Part shown: piece by piece, positions 10,901-19,780 of the stretch
How the letters are laid out: each line of letters begins with the position of its first letter
Numbering within the stretch: position 1 is the first letter of the stretch
Origin: Engraulis encrasicolus
Taxonomy: Eukaryota; Chordata; Actinopteri; Clupeiformes; Engraulidae
Reading direction: 5' to 3'
DNA: 64,000 bases
NCBI RefSeq assembly: GCF_034702125.1
Contig: NC_085880.1
Location: forward strand, 14,072,475-14,136,474
The notes under the pieces: model-generated
What the model saw: the letters and a program-made list of their open reading frames with translations, nothing else
Database searches by the model: none
What the model was told of the DNA's origin: nothing
Program-made: the position numbers and the translations under genes

Positions 10901-13818
10901 TGAAAGAACAAGTGTAGTGAGTGTCCACGCAGGCTGGTGATCCAGAAGTAGGCTATTAAGGCAGCTGCTACCCAACACTCGTGTAGTCACACCATATTAA
11001 CACTGCACACGAAGTCCCAATCTAGGCTACTTAGAAGTCACTGCAAACGGTGAATAACAGGGGGCAGCTAGCCACAAACAGTAGGCCTATGTAAAGTAGA
11101 GCCAGTCTTGCGTGGAGGATACTCCAACATCGAGAGGGTGAGGCCGAGGGGGTAAGTGAGAGGGAGGGAGAGAGAGCCAGGAGCAGCATGCGAACATGGA
11201 GGGGTCTCCCAACTTGGAGGCCACAGTAAACACTAGTGATGGGCCAATGAAGCTTTGTTGAAGCTCTGAACCATTAGGCACATTGCTTCAAAAAATGGGT
11301 TAGTACTTGAAGCTTCAGTAACAGGGCCCTCTCCTGGTGAAAAGTCATGTTTGCAATTAAACGGGCTCAATTCGATAAGATGAGATGTTGTGCCCTCATC
11401 ATCTGCGACATTACCCCCAATATTGGACTGCTCTCATACTTTTGCACTAACTTCCAGACATTTGACATTTTGGGCTACTGATGAGGCAGTTGAGGTAGAC
11501 GACATTACAAAGGCTACGATGCCACATTTATTTATTTATTAATTTATTATTAGCCTATTCTTGGGCGATCAGAATAAAATGTTGCTGAACATTAATGTCT
11601 TCTCCTTGTTGTGTTCATAACGTATGATGATGTTGTCTACTTGTCTATCAAGTGGGACTTATAGGCCTAATGGCTGTCAATACAATATCTATTCTCTCCA
11701 CTGCAACCTGGCAGACGGCTCTGCAACAGTCCAAACACATTTGCACGCGCCTGCTGGTTCTCTTTCGGAAAACTGAACCAGTTTACTGTTTCATACGTCA
11801 TATATCACGTGGTTTTTCCGTACTGAAGCAAACTTCGGAACAGTGGTTTAATGGTTTTCACAGTTGATGGTTTGAAACACGTTCCGGCGCGCTTGTGCCA
11901 GACTGCCATCACTAGTAAACAAGCATAGGCACTTAACTGATCGGGGGGTTGCGCCATCACCCCCGCACGTCCAACTCGGCAGCTTCATCGGAGTAGGTCG
12001 GTCCGCGGACCTCAACTCTGGCACTATGCCGTCCGTCGACCTCTCGGCTGCTTGGATCCGGATCCGTAGGATCACCTTCACTTCGTGCCATCTTCCACAG
12101 CTTGCTTCTGTCCGGTTACCGGCTTCACCTCCTCCCATGGCTGCTCCCGGCTGCGGCCGCGTCTCTCCCCCCTCTGGTCTGAATTCTGCTCTCCCCGCCT
12201 CTGGTCTTCCTCTCCCGTCCGTCCTCCTTCTTTGCTGCTCCGTCTGTGTCTTAATACGCTTGCCCCTTCTGTTTGTGCCAATCATCAATCACATACATTT
12301 CCATTCACACCTGCATTCACTCTCACACCTGCAGTCACTCGTCCTGATTAGCCTGTCTGTCAAACTAAGGAGGCCGCCATGATTGTTTACAGGGGTGCGG
12401 CGCTGAAAGTCTTCCCAAACAAAATTTCAGTTCCCTTCCCCACTTATAGTTGTCACCCCTGTGACAACATTATAGTAACCTAATATGAGCTTGACTGCAA
12501 TGACCAAAATGTGTAATTTATGGGCAAATGCCTTATGCTAAATCGCCATAGGGTACTCACTTTTGTGAGGTAAGGTTTGAGACATCAATGGCTGTATTGT
12601 ATTTCAAACTATTTGAGTGAACAAGAAATTGAAGCAACTATTTAAGTTGTACGCTGATCACTGTTCATTGGGTCAAAGTGAAATTTCATGTTGTCCCATG
12701 AAAAGATATGCTTACAAGTCTGCAGAAATGTGAGGGGTGTTCTCACTTTTGTGACACACTGCATATGATATTGTGGGTGGAACTAAACTAATAAAAAACT
12801 ACTAACAACTACTAACTACTATAAACTTAGTATACTTTTAAGGGGTTGTGTTCCTTCCTTCACCTGATATACTACCTCAATTATGATTTGATTTCTACAG
12901 ACCCCCTGATTTCTTTCACTTCTGAATAATTCAACAGTGCCAATTGACATTCTTCATCTGTTTTCAAAGTTATGATCAAGCTCAGTAAATCAGTTTCTTT
13001 CGGTATTCGTGTCTCAAAAGACTTGTTGGACAATAAATGCCTTCATCCAAACAATAACCATGAGTGACTTAAAAGGTTTTGTGTTACTATTCATATTCTC
13101 TCAAAATAGTTACGAAACTAACCATCCTACCAGGATATGTAAACTTATAAGCAGCACTGTAATTTTCAGGAAATGGTAACCTCACTATTGAATTTTTTTT
13201 ATTATTGTGGTTTCATACTATTCAGGTTGTGGTACCCAGAAGGCTGGTCGAGTGGTGTGGATTTGTGGGAAAGCACTCTGTGGATTTGCCAGAGATTCGG
13301 CAGAACAGCAAAGTATTCCACTGCGAAGTGGCACTGGCTCGCTGGAGGTGGTTTGGAAAGTAGTCTGTAAAAAGAATTTTTTATTGAAGAACCTGTTGAG
13401 TTCAGAGGACAAGGTCATTCGCCAACCAGACATGGCCATCATCTACCTGGGCAGCGCTGATCTCAGTGGAAAGTGGAAATTAGTAGCGAGAACCTTCAAG
13501 AGGGAAATGAGGTTACTGCACCGTGTCTTTCCAGAGTGCCTCATTGTGTGGTCTGATATCGTCAAGGGTATGAAAGTGAATAAAACAGATCCTGGTCTAG
13601 ACCTCACTAACTCCATAAAGGATTTTGTAGTTACTGCACTTGGTGCAAGAGTTGTTACCCACAACAACATCGGGCCAGAGCTTTTTCGAGGCTGGCCCAA
13701 TAAAAAGGTTATTTCCAGAGTGACCCAAAGAGCCAACCTCAACATCCAGGAGTTTGTGTTGAAGTGGGAGACAGAGGTCAGTGGCTTAGCACAGAACACA
13801 AAGCCCTCACCACAATGA
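1916..13818 (+). CDS. Triple SGNH-like pseudo-hydrolase protein, paralog A (7 exons, frameshift in exon 2)
   Basis: Gene-level model: exons 1916-1989, 2231-4873, 5143-5885, 6093-6332, 8673-9015, 9303-10019 and 13226-13818, all with GT-AG borders. The summed length is not a multiple of three, because exon 2 lacks 11 nt (near 2550) compared with gene B. From the in-frame ATG at 2521 the remaining exons read openly for about 1662 residues to the TGA at 13816-13818. Layout from that start: acidic disordered region to about residue 784, SGNH-like fold I 785-1032, linker 1033-1112, 7-mer-repeat helix 1113-1226, fold II 1227-1465, fold III 1466-1662. The protein is not recognised by name. It may use the downstream start, be a decaying pseudogene, or carry a sequencing error. 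Splice sites and phases are seen directly; function is inferred only. Confidence 0.75.
2231..4873 (+). CDS. Gene A exon 2: disordered acidic region with RS-like stretch
   Basis: The acceptor is at 2229-2230 and the donor GTATGT follows 4873. The first 300 nt encode an RS-like, Ser/Gln/Arg-rich tract. An 11-nt deletion near 2550 then shifts frame; ATG 2521 re-opens the main frame. The exon contains two helical motifs ending in KAMLAM, three copies of a Y-[EDN]-P-F-[QE]-V motif mostly followed by acidic residues, and about 150 residues (about 4325-4790) missing from gene B. Composition is low-complexity and hydrophilic. It has no catalytic motif and is probably unstructured. Confidence 0.75.
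5143..5885 (+). CDS. Gene A exon 3: SGNH-like fold I
   Basis: Phase-1 acceptor after TTGTCCAG; phase-0 donor GTAAAC. The exon encodes one complete hydrolase-like fold: block I reads WICGDGLVD, with Gly where the nucleophile Ser belongs. A central strand PDMLIIHLGDDD stands for the GxND block with Asp for Asn. LIVWSDLLP follows, then a C-terminal helix without the DxxH catalytic pair. Same length (743 nt) as the paralog exon 35749-36491. Confidence 0.85.
6093..6332 (+). CDS. Gene A exon 4: polar linker
   Basis: 80 codons, phase 0 at both ends. It starts with Gln/Glu residues and contains degenerate STE-xx-K units, then a Pro/Ser-rich tail. Homologous to 36788-37024 and, more distantly, to exons 38659-39036 and 8673-9015; the intron just upstream of each is also alike, so these exons arose by internal duplication. 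Confidence 0.8.
6784..8153 (-). mobile_element. Non-autonomous DNA element, copy 2 (inverted), in gene A intron
   Basis: Reverse-complement relative of 701-1600, with terminal GGTGGTTGACG. It is longer by about 250 nt near 6950-7195 and by a nested hAT MITE at 7345-7623. It lies exactly where gene A's intron departs from gene B's sequence (after 6780) and rejoins it (8154 onwards, matching 41750), so its arrival coincides with loss of the stretch that holds exon 5 of gene B. Confidence 0.65.
7345..7623. mobile_element. hAT-type MITE rich in GGATCC, nested
   Basis: 279-bp element, termini TAGAGATG / CATCTCTA, with a perfect 8-bp target duplication GTTTAATC (7337-7344 and 7624-7631), the hAT hallmark. 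The uninterrupted target is visible in reverse complement near 1260-1290. Internally it is a run of degenerate CCGGATCC units. Confidence 0.85.
8491..8581 (+). repeat. Microsatellite (CTGC/CTGT)n then (ATCT)n
   Basis: Tetranucleotide repeats just before gene A exon 5. A shorter related tract is at 42965-42995 in gene B. Confidence 0.9.
8673..9015 (+). CDS. Gene A exon 5: 7-residue-repeat helix
   Basis: The acceptor follows GTTTGATTTCAG; the donor is phase 1. The exon encodes about eight consecutive 7-residue units of the pattern K-x-S-T-E-E-A, ending in an Ala/Glu/Lys-rich helix (EKRAALEAQKAALEAMLAKFA-like, split here only by description). Predicted coiled coil or single alpha-helix. Corresponds to 43052-43412 in gene B. 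Confidence 0.8.
9303..10019 (+). CDS. Gene A exon 6: SGNH-like fold II
   Basis: 717 nt, phase 1 at both ends, identical in length to 43705-44421. Block I VWVFGDSRVV keeps the GDS nucleophile motif. The next block reads IIHLGSFCD in place of LGxND. The final block is SQLSDVGEQLF where an active enzyme would have a D-G-x-H-L pattern, so the catalytic His is absent. Probably non-catalytic. Confidence 0.85.
10080..10205 (-). mobile_element. tRNA-derived SINE head
   Basis: On the minus strand it reads through a B box, GGTTCGATTCC, with GTGGCACAGCACGCTTAGC-like sequence upstream in place of an A box. It resembles 28020-28190. A SINE, not a functional tRNA: no cloverleaf could be folded. Confidence 0.6.
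10663..10735 (+). repeat. CA / CTCA microsatellite
   Basis: Simple repeat of ACACAC followed by CACT units, inside the large intron before gene A exon 7. Confidence 0.9.
11234..11914. mobile_element. hAT-like non-autonomous element
   Basis: 681 bp with ends TAGTGATGG / CCATCACTA, flanked by GTAAACAC and GTAAACAA (8 bp, one mismatch). No long reading frame. Confidence 0.7.
11920..12400. other. CpG-rich segment inside gene A intron, no assigned gene
   Basis: GC-rich block with open frames on both strands (plus 12026-12382, minus 11848-12288). None has a splice partner or recognisable domain, so I do not call a gene. Confidence 0.4.
12550..12770. mobile_element. Tc1/mariner-like relic
   Basis: Ends carry the repeated phrase ACTCACTTTTGTGA / TCTCACTTTTGTGA, typical of terminal sequence in fish Tc1-like elements. 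No transposase remains. Confidence 0.5.
13226..13818 (+). CDS. Gene A exon 7: SGNH-like fold III and stop
   Basis: Last coding exon, with a phase-1 acceptor at 13224-13225. Block I WICGKALCG has lost both Asp and Ser. The central strand reads DMAIIYLGSADL, the motif CLIVWSDIV is kept, and no terminal D/H pair is present. Stop TGA at 13816. The preceding intron is 3.2 kb here versus 0.57 kb in gene B, inflated by repeats. The coordinates of this fold and of folds I and II show a three-fold internal repeat. Confidence 0.85.
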
Positions 13819-14720
13819 ACTCTCCCAAATCCTCCCCATTACATTCAGCCTCCAATACGCCGTCCACTATTTCATAGCTCAAACACTCTCCACTGGTTTT
13901 TCCATTTAAACGTTTTTTAATTGTTTATTCAGTTCAATTTGTTTTCTGTTTGAAGTACTGGTAAGGCCTCATTAAAATGTACATGCAGCATAAACGGCAC
14001 AGAAACGGGAAATATTTAGTCTGTCCGTGGTTTCTCAGGCAATGTATTCAGGTCTGCCCTTCACACTTGACCAAACGTGAGTTCAGGCCATACATTTCAG
14101 TGGGACACTGCACACAGACCACTTCAAAAAAGACTTGAACTCTGTTTAAAAGTTGATGTTGGTTTGAATGGAGTTTTACACACTGAAACTGGACAAAAAA
14201 GTCTTTCCACATTGTCCTGACGGAGAACTCTGATGTGAAACATCACTATTTTCTATGTGATAGAAAATATCTGTGATATCTGCACTTTGTCATGCCCACG
14301 TGATGTGGAAATTGTAATATAAGGGTTACTGCACTATCAACTTCTTTAGTCTGATGAAGGGCCAGGGTGGCCCTGAAACGTCACAAAATAAAATGGATTA
14401 AATGGGAGCTCACCGGTGTGCGTTTTTTTTCCATTACCTATGGACTTCACTTTTTTGAACCTGCATCCGAAACCAGTCTTTTTTGGATGTGCATGAGATT
14501 TGATTGGGAAACATCACTAAGTCTTAAACAAGGCCCTTCTAAGTAATTAATTATGCTAAATGTAATGTAAGGATGTGATGTGACTTATTTTCTTTTACTT
14601 TTGCTTAAGTAAATTAATGATTATGTTGGATTTGTGTGTATTGTATTGTGTGTATTTTGTGCTTGCTGCTGGACACCTTCATTTCCCTCATGATTTATAA
14701 AGTATCTATGCTATTCTGCT
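13819..14720 (+). other. 3' UTR and downstream flank of gene A
   Basis: The first part aligns with the 3' UTR of gene B (45591-46035), with an insertion near 14000-14530 that holds the hammerhead-like motif. No clear AATAAA near the stop. Confidence 0.5.
14341..14392 (+). ncRNA. Hammerhead ribozyme-like motif (Penelope type)
   Basis: Contains the core CTGATGA, a strong stem II (GGGCC-AGGGT-GGCCC), then GAAAC and GTC. Stem I can pair (TTTAGT with ACAAAA, one mismatch). Stem III is nearly absent, as described for the minimal hammerheads of Penelope-like retroelements, which act as dimers. Activity of a single copy is doubtful. Confidence 0.55.
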
Positions 14721-14769
14721 CTACTGTCTATGAAACCCACTCTTAAGCCCCTGAGACCATATCATCTAT

Positions 14770-15060
14770 GCCCAGAAAGCTCAGCCTGAACCCCAGGTTA
14801 TCTTGCATCATATCTGAGGAATGTTTTTTAGAGAAGGACAATGCTCCAGCCACTCAGCTTGCCAATCAAGCTGTGGATGGAGGACCAGCAGATCAATACC
14901 CTGACATGGTCAGCCCAAACTCCAGACCCGAACCCCTTTGAAAACCTCTGGAATGTGATCAAGAGGAAGTTGTATGGTCACAAGCCATCAACCCAAGCTC
15001 AGCAATGTGAATTCTTGCACCAGGCCTGGAATAAAGTCATCCTAGAGCAATGTGAATGAA
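14770..15060 (+). pseudogene. Tc1/mariner transposase C-terminal fragment, frameshifted
   Basis: A frame from 14841 contains the phrase PDPNPFENLWNVIKRK, the conserved end of the Tc1 DDE domain around its last catalytic acid region. The preceding KDNAP motif is in a different frame, so the copy is broken. Only about 80 residues remain. Confidence 0.75.
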
Positions 15061-16109
15061 GGAGTAATGGAACGCATAGGCTACCAAAACGCATGAAAGC
15101 TGTCACTACAAATCAGGCTTATTCCACCAAATATTGATTTCTGAATTCTTCCTAAGTTAATACATGAGCGCTATGTTGTTTTAAAGTTAATATCATCTTG
15201 TTTTATTAGCCCTTTTTGAGATTTGGAAATTGCATCTTATGTGTTATTTTGACCATTTTGAGATTTTCTGCAAATTAAGTATCTAAATGACAATATTTTC
15301 TTCCGAAATTCGGAGGAAATGTGGTCGGTAGGACTAGTTTGTAGAATGAAATGACAAAGTTTGTTTTAGGGCTACTGAAACCCATACCTATCCATAACAC
15401 AATCAGAAAAAACTGAGAATTTCGAAGTGGTCTCTCAATTTTTGCCGCGGCTGTATAGGCCTATGTGACGTGTGTGTGTGTGTTTATCATTTTCTAATTA
15501 TATTTTTGTATTATATAAACTCCACACAAACATGATGAAAATAAAACTTGTGACTCGTGAGGAGGAAAACACCTGTCAGTTCTATCCTCGAAGGAAGCTG
15601 TCAATTGGCACGAAGCGCAATGAAGGTAGCCTATCTGAGGTGAGGTTCGCTCGCAGAGAATAATCGAAGGCTGGGCACCTCACCCAGCCCGAAATGACCC
15701 CTCGTGACCCTTCTTATTTTAGGGCGAGTGTCACCCTGGTGTCACTCTCCTGACGAATGGTTACCAGTGCCACAACACAGATTGCGCGTGGTATTATCGC
15801 CGCCCTTTGGATTCCAAGGTAGTTCTCGTATTTTCTGTCGGGACACCCTTCACCCTAACTTCTCAAAGATTCAACCGAAAGAGTGGAAACATTTCTTAGG
15901 ATAGCCGAAGCATTTTGGACGTCCGTGTTTGTTCACTTTTCTGTGACCAATGATTTTCTGTCTTCGTGCTTTCAGGATAAAAACGATTTAAAGATCAAAT
16001 CTTCTAAAACGCTAAAGCTACGTTAGGCTACTCGATAACGTTTGCTGTTAGGCCTAGCTCTATTTGCTGCATTGTGTGTTCAGGTGGCTACATTTCACTT
16101 TCGAGCTCT
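15061..16109. other. Intergenic, no gene seen
   Basis: AT-rich to about 15470, then a GC-richer stretch. Open frames near 15472-15904 lack splice or homology support. Confidence 0.4.
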
Positions 16110-16847
16110 ATTGGCCACGGTGTAGTACGGGGGCGTTGCCTGAGGACACGAGTGGATGGAAAATTAACTCCCTTGCGCATGGTCATTGGTCAGTGGGTGC
16201 GATGGATACCATTTTCGTACTCCCTTGCACATGGTCAGTGGGGGCGACACCATGATGGATAATTTGTGGCCAAGTAACGGCAGCTGTTGGTCAGCAGTAA
16301 TTGCTGGGGGTAATTAAGGACAGCTGACAGACATTCACGCTGTCCTATGACCTGTTCCACAGTGAATAACATTTCCGTACTCCCCTCGCCATCATTTCGT
16401 ACTACGCTGTTATGACGTGAGTAAGCCCTCTTGTCTCAAGCCTCTTTGGTTTTAACCAAAGAAATTCGACAGAGAAGAACAATCTCTAGGGGGGAAATGC
16501 ATTGGCCACGGTGTAGTACGGGGGCGTTGCCTGAGGACACGAGTGGATGGAAAATTAACTCCCTTGAGCATGGTCATTGGTCAGTGGGTGCGATGGATAC
16601 AATTTTCGTACTCCCTTGCACATGGTCAGTGGGGGCGACACCATGATGGATAATTTGTGGCCAATTAACGGCAGCTGTTGGTCAGCAGTAATTGCTGGGG
16701 GTAATTAAGGACAGCTGACAGACATTCACGCTGTCCTATGACCTGTTCCACAGTGAATAACATTTCCATACTCCCCTCGCCATCATTTCCTACTACGCTG
16801 TTATGACGTGAGTAAGCCCTCTTGTCTCAAGCCTCTTTGGTTATAAC
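16110..16847 (+). repeat. Direct tandem duplication, 347-bp unit, period 391
   Basis: 16110-16456 and 16501-16847 are almost identical, differing by a few substitutions. The 44 bp between them is unique. Both units contain inner copies of a GGTCAGTGGGxGCGA phrase. Confidence 0.9.
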
Positions 16848-16983
16848 TTCCACCTCTTCATTGCTGGGTAGTGGCCAAATTTTAGTTGATGTTATGTGAA
16901 GGCATGCCACTATATCCAACATGAGAGCTACTGTGGTGATGAAAGTACAGAAGGCCTAATTGTCCATGCCCCTTGCTATAGGA

Positions 16984-17199
16984 CAGGGGTTCCCAACCTT
17001 TTCCAATGTGGGGCCCACTCGAAATTGTCACAAATGTTCAGGGCCCACTTCTGACCCAATAAAGAATAAAACTCAAATAAATCCATAGCAACACACACCA
17101 AAAAAATATGATTATAATTTTAGAAAATGATTTCAAGGCCCACTTGGAATACCTTCAGGGCCCACCAGTGGGCCACGGCCCATAGGTTGAAAATCACTG
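16984..17199. mobile_element. hAT-type MITE
   Basis: 216 bp, ends CAGGGGTTCCCAACC / GAAAATCACTG, with a perfect 8-bp target duplication CTATAGGA (16976-16983 and 17200-17207). Confidence 0.85.
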
Positions 17200-17270
17200 C
17201 TATAGGAAATGGTTTGTAGAGAGATGGTGTGGTGTGATATAATAACCCAGGGCAGATTTGTAGCCTACCT

Positions 17271-17950
17271 GGGTCTCCATGCAGTTTGTGCACTCATGAT
17301 GCGCTCAGCGTACTGTACTGTATTAGTGCAGTGTGCTCCTGTGGGATGAAATGAAACTCATGTTCACTCACCAACAATCCACTACATTATCACTTTGCCA
17401 TACTTTCCTAAACCCTGTGTCCCTCTTTGGTGTACACATTGTATGAGCTTTTGTGGAAAAAAAGTTGCATTAGTTATTTAAAAGGGTGTTAAAATGGGGA
17501 GACATTGAGGTTGCTGTGGCACACTGCACTAATGCACCGCATCATGAGTGCACAAACTGCATGGAGAGACCAGGGCCAGCTACCATATGTCATGCCACAC
17601 ATGCTTACTGTGCTACTCCAAGCACTAGTGAAAGGCTAAAGAAAGCCCCCTAAAATGCCTGTGGATGCTAAAGGAGCTCTTACGTGACATTCTGATGACG
17701 ATCCCTTTTCATCCAGGTAACACAAGCTTGCCTCTGGATGGTGTAACCCTGACTCCCGATAGGGTGACTCCTGATGGGGACCCTCCTCTTTCGAACGCTG
17801 TCGCTCTATCGGGAGTCAGGGTTACACCATCCATCAGAATGTCAGGTAAGAGCACCCTCAGCGTCCACAGGTGTTTTGGGGGGCTTTCTTTAGCCTTTCA
17901 CTAGTGCTTGGAGTAGGGCAGTAAGCATGTGTGGCATGGCATGTGGTACC
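17271..17950. repeat. Nested palindromes (foldback DNA)
   Basis: 17271-17343 pairs with 17520-17569. 17581-17700 pairs with 17835-17950. Inside the second pair, 17736-17763 pairs exactly with 17806-17832 around a loop of about 40 bp. No coding signal. Confidence 0.75.
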
Positions 17951-18391
17951 TGGCCTGGCCTGGTCTCGGGATGCTGTAAGCGGAGATCAGGTGGGATGAT
18001 GAGATCCGCTCACAACCTGTAGGTGCATAGAGGAATTGTAGCTGGGTGCTCTAGTGAAATGGAGGAGTAGGGGGAGTTGGTTGGACAATTTGGGAAAACT
18101 TCACACATGACAGGTGAAAATAAGAGGAGGGTGTGAGGGGACAGTGCCGGAGGAGAGTGAGGAGTTCATGATGGATGTGATCGCTGGGACCACTGTTTGG
18201 GCATTGTCTTGAAGAAGGTTTGTGGGCACTGGTTCCAGTAGGCAGGTAGTGGGATGGCTCCTTGTGATGAGTTTGGAAAAGTCTTCTTCAGAGAGTGAAT
18301 TGCAGGTGTTGCAGGAGTCAGCATGGTTGCCAGGGGGACATCTTCTGGGGGGTATCTACTGTCATTTCACAGTATTCAGTGTATTGACTTA

Positions 18392-18708
18392 AAGTGATAC
18401 TGTCCCATTTTTGGAAATAAGCTTATTTTACACCTCCCCTTGAGTTAAATAATAGGGTTTTACCATTCCCCTGTACTTTCCACCGTTCTCTGGCTATGGC
18501 AGTGCAAATTTTACCTCTATACTAGCAGTTAACATTGAGTCCTATGAGACCAGCTCGCGGCTAACTGGTCTCATAGGACTCTTGGAGGTAAAATGTGCTC
18601 TGCCATAACTAGAGAACGGTTGGAAGTACAGGAGAAAGGTAAGAGCCTATTATTCAACAAGGAGGGGTGTAAAATAAGGTTATTTCCAAAAATGGGACAG
18701 TATCACTT
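18392..18708. mobile_element. Foldback MITE
   Basis: Long terminal inverted repeats (about 150 bp each) starting AAGTGATACTGTCCC. The two arms meet near 18545-18560. No reading frame. Confidence 0.75.
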
Positions 18709-19330
18709 GAAGTGCAAATCGTCTTGGCAGCATTTTGGACAACACAGACGAGTTAAAATGTGCACCATTTAGCCAGTGATGATTTCTCTGAAAAGTGTAG
18801 TAGTGTGCTTTCCAATATGTATCTTGTGTTCTCCAGTTTGAAGCACAATCCCTCTGCTAAACCCATTATGTCTCCTGTTCATAATTGGGCATCAAAGGTT
18901 GTGTTGTACCAGGCCTTCCCCTTCATGTAATGGTATCATTCCAGTCCTCATGCCACTACAGCAAACCTCTTAGTCAGATTTAAATATTATTTTTGGCTGT
19001 TGTGGTCAAAATTCATCATATTAGATGGTTGAAAATGTTGTCACATGCTTCAATGTCTCTCTCTATGCTTGGCAGCAGGTCTCCGCTGAAAATGTGTTGA
19101 TTTTGTTTTTGGCCCAGTCCAGTCCTGAGTTGTACTCTTGTTTCCCAAAGTACAGGACTGTCACTCCTTCCCTTTGACGCGACCAACTCTGAGTATTGAG
19201 CCATTTAAGCCAACAATGCTACCAGAGTTTTCAGCTGTTAAGTAACTGATAACTGTGTCGGAAAATTGTACACCACCTCTATCTGGACATTAAGTAAAAC
19301 AACACCTTTTTATCTGTGAAAATATTTGTA

Positions 19331-19336
19331 TTTAAT
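19331..19336 (-). promoter_or_regulatory. Candidate ATTAAA polyadenylation signal of the coiled-coil gene
   Basis: On the minus strand this reads ATTAAA about 50 nt past the stop codon. Position fits; not otherwise supported. Confidence 0.35.
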
Positions 19337-19384
19337 ATAACTTTTGTAATGATGTTCTCCTTTTGCGACTGCTGCTCTCAGCTC

Positions 19385-19780
19385 TCAGGCCTGTGATGCT
19401 GCATGTCGTCTCCTCCGGTTGCCAGACCAGTTGGCCTTGCGCAGCAGATTCCAGAACCTCAGCAGTCTGCTCTGGACCCTCGCTCCGGCCTTGTCTGCTG
19501 CCTCTACTGCCTCCGCTTCTCTCTCCCTCACTCTTTGCTTCTCCAGCAGCTCCTGCCTTAGAGCCTCCTGCCTGTGGGCCTTCATCATGTCTGTTATGGC
19601 GTTGTGATATGTTGTGTTTTGTTTATTCATGGCAGCTACGCCGTCACCACTTCTGGCCGCTGGCCTCAGCTGCTCGGCCTGTCCAGTGAGGCCTCTGTCG
19701 TATTCTTTGAGCACACGTGCTGTAATGGAGGCGATCACAGCTTTCAAGGTGGCGAGTTGATCAGCGGAGCTGGGCAGATC
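19385..19780 (-). CDS. Coiled-coil gene, exon 2 and stop
   Basis: Begins D-L-P-S-S-A-D-Q-L-A-T after a good acceptor, then a long charged helix. TGA at 19387-19385. Confidence 0.6.
   Translation of the reverse strand, partial: DLPSSADQLATLKAVIASITARVLKEYDRGLTGQAEQLRPAARSGDGVAAMNKQNTTYHNAITDMMKAHRQEALRQELLEKQRVREREAEAVEAADKAGARVQSRLLRFWNLLRKANWSGNRRRRHAASQA

Larger units (their letters stand above)
280..14808 (+). repeat. Segmental duplication unit A
   Basis: This unit aligns by eye, in the same orientation, with 28754-53601: 5' flank, every exon of gene A, most intron edges, the 3' UTR and downstream DNA (14660-14808 matches 51246-51370 and then 53556-53601). Unit A is much shorter because unit B gained several insertions. 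About 457-1830 is present only in A and includes a transposon copy. Edges are estimated from where similarity stops. Confidence 0.85.

Noticed and set aside
12026..12382. 118-codon plus-strand open frame in a CpG-rich block
   Set aside because: Inside an intron of gene A, overlaps open frames on the other strand, no domain, no splice partner.
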